Shown: one piece after another, positions 18,034-26,294 of the stretch
How the letters are laid out: every line of letters starts with the position of its first letter
Position numbering within the stretch: position 1 is the stretch's first letter
Assembly: GCF_000327505.1 (NCBI RefSeq)
Contig: NC_019942.1
Coordinates: 992,001-1,056,000, forward strand
DNA from: Aciduliprofundum sp. MAR08-339
Lineage (GTDB): Archaea; Thermoplasmatota; Thermoplasmata; Thermoplasmatales; Aciduliprofundaceae
Length of the DNA: 64,000 bases
Reading direction: 5' to 3'
The notes under the pieces: model-generated
Seen by the model: the letters and a program-made list of their open reading frames with translations, nothing else
Told to the model about the DNA's origin: nothing
The model's database searches: none
Made by a program: the position numbers and the translations under genes

Positions 18034-18073
18034 ATTCTTAGGATTCGCATGGAATGGCATGACATTCTTAGGA
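18034..18073 (+). repeat. Short direct and inverted repeats between two tRNA genes
   Basis: ATTCTTAGGA occurs at 18034-18043 and again at 18064-18073. Between them GAATG (18052-18056) and CATTC (18063-18067) form an inverted repeat around CATG. I see no gene in 18031-18176 apart from these. Confidence 0.4.
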
Positions 18074-18176
18074 ATGGGAGGACATCCTGAAGATACGTGT
18101 TGTACTGGCTATATGGATTGTATTTGCTCAAGAATATTCATAGCATGGCTCTTTGTGAGGAGGGTGTGATAGGTAT

Positions 18177-18326
18177 ATGCTTGAAAGACTCATCGAGTTG
18201 TGCAAGAGAGTAGGGGTAAAGGGTGGTAGATTAATTCTTGCAGATGAAGAAATTCTGCTGACTAGGAGGAAAATACGCATAATACATGAGCTTTTTCAAA
18301 AGGTTAGTGCGGGTGCCGGGATTTGA
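18177..18326 (+). CDS. Possible 49-residue small protein running into tRNA-Gly
   Basis: ATG 18177 has AGGAGGGTG (18159-18167) upstream and opens a 49-codon frame beginning MLERLIELCKRVGVKGG. The protein is charged and helical in appearance, but I do not recognise it. Its last residues (SAGAGI) and stop lie inside the antisense strand of the tRNA-Gly gene. It may therefore be the remnant of a longer gene cut off at the tRNA, or a chance frame. Confidence 0.3.
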   Translation: MLERLIELCKRVGVKGGRLILADEEILLTRRKIRIIHELFQKVSAGAGI

Positions 18327-18380
18327 ACCCGGGGCAAAGCCGTGGCAGGGCCTCGTGTTACCAGGCTACACCACACCCGC
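18308..18380 (-). tRNA. tRNA-Gly (anticodon GCC)
   Basis: A 73-base tRNA on the minus strand. The acceptor is GCGGGTG/CACCCGC with discriminator A, the D arm GTGT...ACAC, and the anticodon stem AGGCC/GGCTT with loop CTGCCAC, giving anticodon GCC. The T arm is CCGGG-TTCAAAT-CCCGG. CCA is not encoded. On the minus strand an AT-rich TATA-like element (about 18395-18408) precedes it at the usual distance. Confidence 0.95.
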
Positions 18381-18408
18381 ATCCCGAGGGTAATAAATGT
18401 TTTTATAT

Positions 18409-19083
18409 TTAAGGTTTTAGCGCCTCATTGATGATTGCATTGACGTGGATCCTTGCTGTATCCAGGAGTGGAACTGAAGTATCTCCCTCGTGCAGAGCAA
18501 TGGGCAATTCTGTGCATCCGAGTATGGCTGCATCAATCTCGCCCCTGTAAGATTCAATGAGTTCCACAAGGTAACCCTTGCTCTTGGTGTTTCCAAAGGA
18601 TAGCTCTTCAAAGATTACTCTGTCCACCTCATCAATCTCCCTGGAATTGGGGACTAGAACTTCAAGGCCATGGTTTATAAGCCCTAGGATGTAAAATTCG
18701 GAGGTCATCGTTATTTTTGTGCCCAGAAGTAAAAGTTTTCTGAGGTTTCTTCTCTTTGCCTCCTCTGCCACCGCATCTATTATGCTTACCATCTTCACCC
18801 TACTCTCTTTCTGCAGTTCGGGAAATATTATGTGCGGCGTATTAGCTGACAGAGCAATGATCTCAGCGCCTGCATTTTCAAGCGCCCTTATTCCCTCCAT
18901 GATATACTCTTTTTTCTTTCTCCAGTCCGGCAACTCCCTGAATTTTTTAAAGTTCAAACTGAATATCACTATTTCTGGGTAGAAGTTCTTTTCAAATCTT
19001 TTCCTTGAAATTTCCACAAAATTCCTGTAGTAGTACATTGTGGATTCTGGGGTGGTGCCCCCAATTATGCCTATTCTTTTCAT
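18409..19083 (-). CDS. Aspartate/glutamate racemase-family protein lacking the first catalytic Cys
   Basis: A 224-residue member of the Asp/Glu racemase superfamily, beginning KRIGIIGGTTPESTMYYYR. Racemases of this family use two cysteines, usually in CNT.H and GCTE motifs. Here the first motif is SANTPH (Ala80) and only the second is intact (ILGCTE, Cys190). The substrate and even the reaction type (racemase, isomerase or decarboxylase) cannot be told from sequence. The gene stands alone between two tRNA genes and has no clear Shine-Dalgarno, so it may be leaderless. Confidence 0.85.
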   Translation of the reverse strand: MKRIGIIGGTTPESTMYYYRNFVEISRKRFEKNFYPEIVIFSLNFKKFRELPDWRKKKEYIMEGIRALENAGAEIIALSANTPHIIFPELQKESRVKMVSIIDAVAEEAKRRNLRKLLLLGTKITMTSEFYILGLINHGLEVLVPNSREIDEVDRVIFEELSFGNTKSKGYLVELIESYRGEIDAAILGCTELPIALHEGDTSVPLLDTARIHVNAIINEALKP

Positions 19084-19171
19084 GGAGGGGACATAGCTCT
19101 GTGGAATATCATAGTTGCGGTTGTAAAAAGGAAGGGGTTTGAGAGTAAGAACTCCTAGTATGGGCGGACAG

Positions 19172-19255
19172 CGCCGAGGGGGAGATTTGAACTCCCGAGG
19201 CCTTGTGGCCAGTGGATCTCGAATCCACCGCCTTGCCGGGCTAGGCTACCTCGGC
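19172..19255 (-). tRNA. tRNA-Ser (anticodon CGA)
   Basis: An 84-base class II tRNA on the minus strand with acceptor GCCGAGG/CCTCGGC and discriminator G. The anticodon stem GTGGA/TCCAC carries loop TTCGAGA (anticodon CGA, codon TCG). There is a long variable arm TGGCCACAAGGCC and a T arm GGGAG-TTCAAAT-CTCCC. CCA is not encoded. A TTAAATT element lies about 25 bases upstream. Confidence 0.95.
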
Positions 19256-19304
19256 TCTGAAGGTGGATTGCCAAAGTGAATTTAACCTTTTCTAAAATGA
19301 AAAT

Positions 19305-20207
19305 CTATATTTTTGCTCTAAGAGATGCTAGGTCCTTTAGCAATTCCTCCTTCTGCTGTGTAAGTTCTTTAATCCTCTGGTTCAGGAATTTTATCTCATC
19401 CTGAAGGTTCTCCACTTCCTTTTGGTACTCTCTGATCTTCTTCTCTTTACTCTGGGCCTCTTCCAGTATCCTATCCACCTCTTTTCTGCGAGCATCAAGT
19501 TTTTCCTCCCTCTCCGCAAGCATTCTCGCATATCCTGCCAGCTCCCTCTCCTTGTTGAGCAAGTTATTTTCCCACTCTTTGAGTTTTGCCTCTTCCTCAG
19601 ATAACTGTGTTCTTTTCTTAATCTCCAGTTCGTTCAACTCCTTCATAAGGAGTGCTTTTTTCCTCTCCAGTTCCATAAGCTCCTCTTCCTTTCTTTCGAT
19701 GTTTCTGGCTCTTATTTCCAGTGTATTTTTCAGACTTTCCAAGGCTCTCCCTCTCTTCTCCAGTTCCTCCTCAATACCCTTCCTCTCCTCATCCCACTTT
19801 GTGCGTTCCTCTTCCCATTTTACAACAAGGGTATTGAAAGAATTCAGCTTTTCATCCAGACTCTTTATAACTTCTTGGGTTTTGGAGAGCAAATCGTTCA
19901 GGTTTTTCTCCCTCTCCTCAATTTTTTCCTCCTCGACACTCAAACTTTTCTGGATTTTTGTGAGTGAATCCACCAGCTGGCCCATTTTATTCGCTTTGTC
20001 AAGCATTTCAGAGATTTTTTTCTCCCTCTCCTCAAGATTTTTCTCCCTTTCATCCACCCTTTCGTATCTCTCTGTAAGTTCTTCTATTTTTTGAAGGGCC
20101 TCATCCATTTTTTTGTTTAGGGCAGAATATTTTTTAAATATGTTTTCTGTATCTCTCTCAAGTTCCTCTTCCTGAGACTTTTTCCCCATACCAAAGAGCT
20201 TACCCAT
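19305..20207 (-). CDS. Long coiled-coil protein, function unknown
   Basis: A 300-residue protein that is almost entirely heptad-repeat helix from about residue 20 to the end, very rich in Glu, Lys, Leu and Arg. There is no membrane helix, signal peptide or nucleotide-binding motif, so it is not an SMC protein, although the helical part resembles SMC arms. The N-terminus MGKLFGMGKKSQEEE could be a short basic tether. It is the second gene of a two-gene unit (4-base gap) with another coiled-coil protein. A structural or scaffolding role is a guess. Confidence 0.8.
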   Translation of the reverse strand: MGKLFGMGKKSQEEELERDTENIFKKYSALNKKMDEALQKIEELTERYERVDEREKNLEEREKKISEMLDKANKMGQLVDSLTKIQKSLSVEEEKIEEREKNLNDLLSKTQEVIKSLDEKLNSFNTLVVKWEEERTKWDEERKGIEEELEKRGRALESLKNTLEIRARNIERKEEELMELERKKALLMKELNELEIKKRTQLSEEEAKLKEWENNLLNKERELAGYARMLAEREEKLDARRKEVDRILEEAQSKEKKIREYQKEVENLQDEIKFLNQRIKELTQQKEELLKDLASLRAKI

Positions 20208-20211
20208 TTTT

Positions 20212-20589
20212 TCACCTCCTTACGTTATCCTCAAGTTCTAACAGCATCATACGTATCTTGGCCATGTAAGCCTTTAAATATTCCTCAAAGGAGTCAAGGC
20301 GCTTGTTCACATCCACAAGTTTATCCATCTTTTTCAAATTTTCATCTATGGATTTTTCAAGGTTTTCGCCTATTTTATTTGCCGTATCTTCAAAATTTGA
20401 TAATATTTGAAAAGATGCAGTGTTCAGCTTAGTTGGAAAAGTGTCGATCAACTCCTCAATGTCATCCAATTTTTTTAATTTTTTCTCAATATTATCTGCC
20501 CTTTTTGATAGTTTTTCAATCCTTTCGCTTAATGTGGAAACTTCCCTTCTCAGAGAATTTATCTCGTTGATCAAATCGCTCTTGCCCAT
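20212..20589 (-). CDS. Small coiled-coil protein, function unknown
   Basis: A 125-residue protein with two heptad-rich parts. Residues 1 to about 47 carry LINEINSLRREVSTLSERIEKLSKR, and a second helix spans about 70-125. The break between them reads DTFPTKLNTASFQILSNF. It lies 4 bases upstream of the 300-residue coiled-coil gene and is probably its partner. A TTTAAATT element about 25-30 bases upstream and the lack of a Shine-Dalgarno suggest a leaderless message. No known family is recognised. Confidence 0.78.
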   Translation of the reverse strand: MGKSDLINEINSLRREVSTLSERIEKLSKRADNIEKKLKKLDDIEELIDTFPTKLNTASFQILSNFEDTANKIGENLEKSIDENLKKMDKLVDVNKRLDSFEEYLKAYMAKIRMMLLELEDNVRR

Positions 20590-20624
20590 GGGTGGAAATA
20601 GATGCCAAAGAATTTAAATTTTAC

Positions 20625-21449
20625 CTAACTTTTTCTAATTGAATATGGCATTGTGAGATTTGAAATTGCGCATTCTTCATCTTTGCTGACTGCAATAACA
20701 CCAACGGGTATATCTCCAAATTTATCAATTTCATCCCTGCATGTCTCATTGAGGGGTCTGGTTCCAATGGAGTTGTATATGCTGATAGAGAGCATTCTCT
20801 TTATTATCTCCTCTCCAATTCCGGTGGCAACCACGGCGCCCTTTTCACCGCAGTATATCCCTGCACCTGGGATTGGCGAATCACCGACCCTACCTCGAAG
20901 TGTAAGACTCGTTCCTCCTGTGGATACGGCCGCTGCAAATTTCCTGTTTATCCTTGCAACCGCGCCTACGGTGTCCCCCAGAAATTCCAGGAGAAATTGG
21001 GGGTGGTAATACTCAGGGATCTCTCCGTTTTTCAATTTTTTTAGAACCCTTTCCCTCTTCTCTCTGGCCCTATCCGTTGCTGGGTCATAGTGAACGTATC
21101 CCATTCTTCTTGCAAAATTTATTGCACCATCACCTGCAAGTATGAGATGAGGAGATCTCAGCATAACATCTCTAGCCACAAGCACTGGATTTTTCACAAA
21201 CTCTATGTTTATAACAGCCCCAAAGTTGCCTGGGATCATAACTGCAGCATCCATCTGAATGGATCCATCAATGCGCATGTTTGATCCTGTACCTGCGTTG
21301 AAAAGAGGATCATCCTCCATTAGAGTTACAGCCTTCACAACAGCGTCAAGGGCATCCCTCTCCAGAAACGCTATTTTTGCGAAGTCATCAACCTTGCTCT
21401 TCAATTCCTTTTTATTTGATGCACCACCGTGGAGTATTATGGCATCCAT
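20625..21449 (-). CDS. Isoaspartyl peptidase/L-asparaginase (Ntn hydrolase)
   Basis: Removes beta-aspartyl residues from peptides or deamidates asparagine. It has 274 residues, with the N-terminal HGGA block, PLFNAGTGSNMRIDGSIQMDA, and the autocleavage site GDTVGAVA. Cleavage before Thr160 would create the nucleophile. Substrate-binding motifs STGGTSLTLRGRVGDSPIPGAGIY are intact. Plus-strand positions 21472-21484 hold a minus-strand TATA-like AAAAATTATAATG, consistent with a leaderless start. Confidence 0.93.
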   Translation of the reverse strand: MDAIILHGGASNKKELKSKVDDFAKIAFLERDALDAVVKAVTLMEDDPLFNAGTGSNMRIDGSIQMDAAVMIPGNFGAVINIEFVKNPVLVARDVMLRSPHLILAGDGAINFARRMGYVHYDPATDRAREKRERVLKKLKNGEIPEYYHPQFLLEFLGDTVGAVARINRKFAAAVSTGGTSLTLRGRVGDSPIPGAGIYCGEKGAVVATGIGEEIIKRMLSISIYNSIGTRPLNETCRDEIDKFGDIPVGVIAVSKDEECAISNLTMPYSIRKS

Positions 21450-21684
21450 ATGAGGTCATATGCTTCCGACATTATAATTTTTCCATGGACAAATAATTGC
21501 GAATGTTTTATTTTTGCAACTATATTTAATCACGATTTTTGGTGTATCTGTTAAGCAATATTGCGATATTCGTTCAATACGGATTGAAAATAAAATCTTC
21601 TGGTTTATTTTTTCAACATTTCACAAAAACTCTAAATATGAAGAGAATCATCAGGGGTCATATTCCCTGTATGGAGGCCTCAGG
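21450..21684 (+). promoter_or_regulatory. Divergent promoter region between asparaginase and the hdr cluster
   Basis: This is an AT-rich spacer. For the hdr run, CTCTAAATATG (21631-21641) is a TATA-like element with transcription start expected near 21662. CAGGG (21652-21656) and CCCTG (21665-21669) could form a small hairpin just before the Shine-Dalgarno GGAGG (21673-21677). CATATG occurs twice (21447-21452 and 21457-21462) around the asparaginase start. CGATATTCG (21564-21572) recurs in the nikR-mbh spacer. Confidence 0.5.
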
Positions 21685-22086
21685 ATGAAATACACGATAA
21701 AGGAAGACCCCCACAATGACGAAAGGGTCAAGGAAATTATAGAGATAAGCGGTGAAAATATTTTCGCCTGCTATCAATGTGGCCGTTGTTCTTCTGGATG
21801 TCCCATGGCGGAGTTCATGGATGTGCTGCCCAACCAGGTGTTTATGTTTTTGCAGGAGGGAGATGTGGATACCCTGTTGAATGCCAAGAGTCCCTGGATA
21901 TGCGCCGCGTGCTTCACCTGCACCGTGCGTTGTCCTGTGGGGCTTGATCTTGCGGCTGTGATGGAAGCGATACGCGAGTTACAACTCAGGAAAAATTACG
22001 ATTACGTGGATCCCTACAAGGTGGAAGAGCGCGATGAACTTCCGCCAATCGCACTGGTGAGCAACTTCAGAAAATTCACGCCTTGA
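21685..22086 (+). CDS. hdrC: Heterodisulfide reductase subunit C-like ferredoxin
   Basis: A 133-residue protein with two [4Fe-4S] motifs, CYQCGRCSSGCP and CAACFTCTVRCP, spaced as in soluble HdrC. It passes electrons between HdrA and HdrB. ATG 21685 has GGAGG 7 bases upstream; the frame is open further 5' but without homology. First gene of a run of 12 overlapping or closely spaced plus-strand genes. In methanogens the partner substrate is CoM-S-S-CoB; here no methanogenesis genes are seen, so the acceptor is unknown. Confidence 0.92.
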   Translation: MKYTIKEDPHNDERVKEIIEISGENIFACYQCGRCSSGCPMAEFMDVLPNQVFMFLQEGDVDTLLNAKSPWICAACFTCTVRCPVGLDLAAVMEAIRELQLRKNYDYVDPYKVEERDELPPIALVSNFRKFTP

Positions 22087-22095
22087 GGTGAAAAA

Positions 22096-22986
22096 ATGGA
22101 ATTGAAGAAAATTATGTTTTATCCGGGATGCACACTGAAGGGAGTGGCAAAGAATCTTGAAGATAGCACGGTGGAAAGCGCCCGCGTTCTCGGCTACGAT
22201 TTCATAGAACTTCCAGGTTGGACCTGCTGCGGAGCCGTATATGGATTGGCTCAGGACAGCGTGAAATTCACCATTGCAAATGTTCGCAATCTGATAAAGG
22301 CTCAGAATTATGCAAATGAAATTGGGGACAATCGCCTTGTTGCGGTCTGTTCAATGTGCTACAATAACCTGAGAAGGGCGCACATAGATGTGATGAAGAA
22401 TCGTGATAAACTGAACACCCTTGATCTCTTCATGGACGAGGAGGCAAATTATGAGGGCAACATTGATGTGAAGCATTACCTGACCTTCCTGAAGGAGGAG
22501 GGATTTGACAAAATTGCAGAGAAGGTGAATAACCCTCTGAAAGGGCTGAGAGTTGCTCCTTACTATGGCTGCCTTCTCCTGCGCCCTGATGAGATTGCAA
22601 TTGACAATCGTGAGGATCCGCACATTCTTGAAGAGTTACTGGAAATTTTAGGTGCGGAGGTTGTGGATTATCCCCTCAAAAACGAATGCTGCGGCTCATA
22701 TCACACTGTGGACAAGAGGGAGATTGTGGCGGAGAGAACTTACAAACTGGTAAATGTGGCCCGGGAAACGGGTGCGGATGTGATTGCCACTTCCTGCCCT
22801 CTATGCTTCTTTAACCTTGACAGGAGGCAGGAAATAGCAAAGAATAAACATTCCGATTTTGAGTTCATGCCCATTGTTTATTTCACGCAACTTATGGCCA
22901 TTGCATTCGGAATTAAGGATGATAAGGTGCTTCATTTTGAGCAGCATTACATATCTCCCAAGGAGGTGCTTTCAAGATGGCTATGA
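22096..22986 (+). CDS. hdrB: Heterodisulfide reductase subunit B-like protein
   Basis: A 296-residue protein with two complete CCG domains: YPGCTLKG..., GWTCCGAVYG and CSMCYNNLRRA in the first half; YYGCLLLRP, NECCGSYH and SCPLCFFNLDRR in the second. In methanogen HdrB such motifs bind two noncubane [4Fe-4S] clusters that cleave a disulfide. All cluster cysteines appear intact, so this copy should be catalytic. It follows hdrC by 9 bases and overlaps hdrA by 10. Confidence 0.93.
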   Translation: MELKKIMFYPGCTLKGVAKNLEDSTVESARVLGYDFIELPGWTCCGAVYGLAQDSVKFTIANVRNLIKAQNYANEIGDNRLVAVCSMCYNNLRRAHIDVMKNRDKLNTLDLFMDEEANYEGNIDVKHYLTFLKEEGFDKIAEKVNNPLKGLRVAPYYGCLLLRPDEIAIDNREDPHILEELLEILGAEVVDYPLKNECCGSYHTVDKREIVAERTYKLVNVARETGADVIATSCPLCFFNLDRRQEIAKNKHSDFEFMPIVYFTQLMAIAFGIKDDKVLHFEQHYISPKEVLSRWL

Positions 22987-25900
22987 AGAGAATTGGTGTG
23001 TTCATATGCCACTGTGGCCGTAACATTGCGGGTACTGTTGATGTGAAACGGGTTGCGGAGGAAATCGGTAAGAGAGAGGATGTGGCCTTCTCCACCACCT
23101 ATGTTTTCATGTGCTCACAGCCTGGCCAGAAACTGATTGAGGATTCAATAAAGAAGTACAATTTAGATGGTGTAGTGGTTGCAAACTGCTCTCCTACCCT
23201 TCACGAGAGGACAATGCGTAACGCGGCAGCGAGAGCGGGACTGAATCCTTACCGCGTGGAAATTGCAAACATAAGAGAGTGGGCTGCCTGGCCCCACGAG
23301 GACAATCCTGAGGCGGCGACTAGGAAGGCAATACGCATAATAAACGCCACCATTGAGAAACTCAAAGCGAATGCCTCTCTGCATCCTATTGAGGTATCCG
23401 TTAAGAAGCGTGCCTTGGTGATTGGAGGTGGAGTAGCCGGAATGCAGGCTGCTCTGGATCTCGCAGATGCAGGGATTGAAACTGTGGTGGTTGAGAAAGA
23501 ACCATCCTTGGGGGGAAATATGATAAGGTTGAGCGAAACATTCCCAACTTTGGATTGTCCGCAGTGTATTCTCACACCGAAGATGAACGATGTGGGTGGT
23601 CATCCGAATATAAAGTTGTACACCTACAGTGAGGTTGAAGAGGTTGAGGGGTATCTGGGCAATTTCAAGGTTAAGATAAAAAGAAAATCACCGTTCATTG
23701 ACTGGAATAAATGTACGGGATGCGGGGAATGCGCCAAAGTTTGCCCCACGGTGCTTCCAAGCGATTTTGATTTGAAGATGGCAACACGCAAGGCAACCCA
23801 CATTCCCTTTGAGCAGGCAGTTCCATTCAAGTACACCATAACTTACAATGGAGTGCCGCCCTGTAACGCTGCCTGTCCTCTGCATTTGGATGCTCAGGGC
23901 TATGTGGCTGCTGCAAAGGCAGGAAGATTTGATCGCTCCATTGATGTTGTGTGGGAGAAACTTCCTTTTGCGGGGATTGCTGGAAGAATATGTACGCACC
24001 CATGCGAATCAGCCTGCTCCCGCGGTGATATTGACAAGCCTGTGGGAATAAGGGAGATAAAGAGATTTGTTGCCGACTGGGCTGTCAAGAATCGCAGAAA
24101 GTACATCTTGCATGTTAAGGAGGAGCGTGATAAAAGCGTTGCCATAATCGGGGCCGGTGCTGCAGGTCTTATGGCCGCCCATGATTTGAGGGAGATGGGA
24201 TACAAGGTTACCGTGTACGATAAACTCCCTGTGATCGGAGGTATGCTTGCTGTAGGTATTCCTCCATACAGGCTTCCGCAAGATGTTATAGATTACGAGG
24301 TGCAGCCCCTGATAGATGCGGGCGTGGAATTTGTTTTGAACTATGAGGTTAACGCGGATAATTTTGAAGAGATCAGAAAGAAGCACGATGCAGTTATAAT
24401 CGCGATAGGTACTCACAAGGAGAGGCACCTGGACATTCCAGGAGAGGACAAGGCAATGCACGCGCTGGAATTCCTGAAGAAGGTGAATCTGGGAGAGAGG
24501 ATGGACATAAAGGGCAAGAAGGTCATAGTTGTTGGTGGTGGAAACAGCGCCGTTGATGCCGCACGCACCGCTCTTCGCCTTGGAGCGGATGTCACCATTG
24601 CTTACAGAAGAACCCGTCAGGAGATGCCCGCCATTCCTGAGGAGATGGTGGATGCAGAGGAAGAGGGTGTGAAATTTGAATTCCTAGTTAGCCCGGCAGA
24701 GATACTGGACGGCAAGATAAGGATGGAGAGAATGAAACTGGGTGAGAAGGATTCCAGTGGAAGACGCAGGCCCGTGCCAACTGGAGAATTTGTGGAACTT
24801 CCGGCGGATATAGTGATCCTTGCCGTTGGAGAGTTGCCTGATGCATCCTTTGCCGAGAAATTGGGCATTGAAACTGAAAGAAATCGCATAAAGGTGAATG
24901 AGTTCATGCAAACCTCCCTGCCCAATGTTTTTGCCGCGGGAGATGCGGTGACAGGGGCATGGGATTGGGTACACGCCGCTGCCTATGGAAGATGGGCTGC
25001 AAAGAATGTGGCTCACTTCCTGCAGGGTGAGGAGATGGAGAAAGTGCAGATAGAGATGCACTCAAATCTGCGCGGATACAAGGAACTCGCCTATCCTGCC
25101 AAGAGGCACGATACCAAGAAGCTTGATATGGAGGAAAGGCGCAGCACGTTCAAGGAGTTCAATCTTGGATACAGTGATGAGGATGTTGTTGATGAGGCAA
25201 AGCGCTGCCTTGGATGCGGTGGCTGTGCAAAATGCGGCCTTTGCGTGGAGGTCTGCGAGGCGAATGCCATAGATCTTCATATGAAGGACTGGTATGTGGA
25301 GGAGGAGGTTGGCTCAATAATTGTGGCCACTGGCTTTGAGGTAATGCCCGCTGAAGCATTTCCCGAATTGGGTGGCAAGTATCCGGATGTTATTACATCT
25401 TTGCAATTTGAGCGTCTTCTTGCCCCATCAGGTCCTACTGCAGGTGTTCCAAAAAGACCTTCTGACGGGAAGATTCCCAAGAGCATAGTGTTTGTGCACT
25501 GCGTGGGCTCAAGGGATCCACAGAGTGGAGTGCCTTACTGCTCAAGAATATGCTGTATGTACACCATCAAGCAGGCAATGCTAGTCAAACACGCGTTCCC
25601 AGATATAGCGGTTTACGATTTCTACATTGATATCAGATCCAATGGCAAGGGATACGAGGAGTTCTACCACCGTGCAAAGGAGGAGTATGGGGTGAACTTC
25701 ATACGCGGCAAGGTCTCCAAGGTTTACAAGGTTGGAGATAGATACCGTGTGCAGGGTGTGGATACGCTTACGGGAAGGATAATTGAGGTTGATGCAGACA
25801 TGGTCATTCTGGCCACCGCTGCCAAGGGTTCGTCCACGGTTAAAAAACTGGCGAAGAAGTTGCGCATCCCGTACGATGAGTGGGGCTGGCTTAAAGAGAC

Positions 25901-26294
25901 GCATCTCAAACTCAAGCCCCTGGAGACTCCAGTGGGCGGAGTGTTCATTGCTGGTGCTGCTCAGTTCATAAAGGATATAACGGATAGCGTCTCGCAGGGC
26001 AGCGGTGCCGCTGCGAAAGCCATGGCTCTTCTCTCCAAGCCGCAGCTGGAGAAGGAACCACTCCTAGCGAAGGTTGACCCTGAGATTTGCGCCGGGTGCG
26101 GAAGATGCAAGGATCAGTGCGCCTACGGAGCCATAACAATAGATCCCATACGGCATGTTTCCGTTGTCAACGAGGCACTGTGCGAAGGTTGCGGTGCCTG
26201 CAGCGCCAACTGTCCAACCACTGCAATTCAGGTGGTGAACTTCAAGAAGGGACAGGTGATTCGTGCTGTTGACATACTCGCGGAGGTGTTCTAA
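22977..26294 (+). CDS. hdrA: HdrA with inserted GltD/NfnB-type flavoprotein module
   Basis: HdrA is the FAD-containing subunit that performs flavin-based electron bifurcation. This one has 1105 residues against about 650 for standard HdrA. Order: an HdrA N-terminal domain; FAD motif VIGGGVAGMQAAL (about 147-160) with TLDCPQCILTPKM; ferredoxin motif CTGCGECAKVCP (about 246). Next comes an inserted block of roughly residues 290-690 matching glutamate synthase small subunit/NfnB: PPCNAACPLHLDAQGY, IIGAGAAGL (FAD, about 388), VVGGGNSAVDAAR (NAD(P)H, about 518) and FAAGDAVTG. HdrA sequence then resumes (CLGCGGCAKCGLCVEVC) and ends with two more ferredoxin motifs (about 1038 on). NAD(P)H is therefore a likely electron partner. 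Confidence 0.92.
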   Translation: MAMKRIGVFICHCGRNIAGTVDVKRVAEEIGKREDVAFSTTYVFMCSQPGQKLIEDSIKKYNLDGVVVANCSPTLHERTMRNAAARAGLNPYRVEIANIREWAAWPHEDNPEAATRKAIRIINATIEKLKANASLHPIEVSVKKRALVIGGGVAGMQAALDLADAGIETVVVEKEPSLGGNMIRLSETFPTLDCPQCILTPKMNDVGGHPNIKLYTYSEVEEVEGYLGNFKVKIKRKSPFIDWNKCTGCGECAKVCPTVLPSDFDLKMATRKATHIPFEQAVPFKYTITYNGVPPCNAACPLHLDAQGYVAAAKAGRFDRSIDVVWEKLPFAGIAGRICTHPCESACSRGDIDKPVGIREIKRFVADWAVKNRRKYILHVKEERDKSVAIIGAGAAGLMAAHDLREMGYKVTVYDKLPVIGGMLAVGIPPYRLPQDVIDYEVQPLIDAGVEFVLNYEVNADNFEEIRKKHDAVIIAIGTHKERHLDIPGEDKAMHALEFLKKVNLGERMDIKGKKVIVVGGGNSAVDAARTALRLGADVTIAYRRTRQEMPAIPEEMVDAEEEGVKFEFLVSPAEILDGKIRMERMKLGEKDSSGRRRPVPTGEFVELPADIVILAVGELPDASFAEKLGIETERNRIKVNEFMQTSLPNVFAAGDAVTGAWDWVHAAAYGRWAAKNVAHFLQGEEMEKVQIEMHSNLRGYKELAYPAKRHDTKKLDMEERRSTFKEFNLGYSDEDVVDEAKRCLGCGGCAKCGLCVEVCEANAIDLHMKDWYVEEEVGSIIVATGFEVMPAEAFPELGGKYPDVITSLQFERLLAPSGPTAGVPKRPSDGKIPKSIVFVHCVGSRDPQSGVPYCSRICCMYTIKQAMLVKHAFPDIAVYDFYIDIRSNGKGYEEFYHRAKEEYGVNFIRGKVSKVYKVGDRYRVQGVDTLTGRIIEVDADMVILATAAKGSSTVKKLAKKLRIPYDEWGWLKETHLKLKPLETPVGGVFIAGAAQFIKDITDSVSQGSGAAAKAMALLSKPQLEKEPLLAKVDPEICAGCGRCKDQCAYGAITIDPIRHVSVVNEALCEGCGACSANCPTTAIQVVNFKKGQVIRAVDILAEVF

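Noticed and set aside
19422-20094. Plus-strand frames rich in Ser, Phe and Leu opposite the coiled-coil genes
   Set aside because: They are the reverse complement of Glu/Lys-rich heptads, which always yields Ser/Phe/Leu-rich frames without stops; no start signal or membrane-protein logic.
21514-21684. 57-codon N-terminal extension of HdrC
   Set aside because: The extension is AT-rich, without similarity to HdrC, and contains the TATA element; the ATG at 21685 has a proper Shine-Dalgarno.
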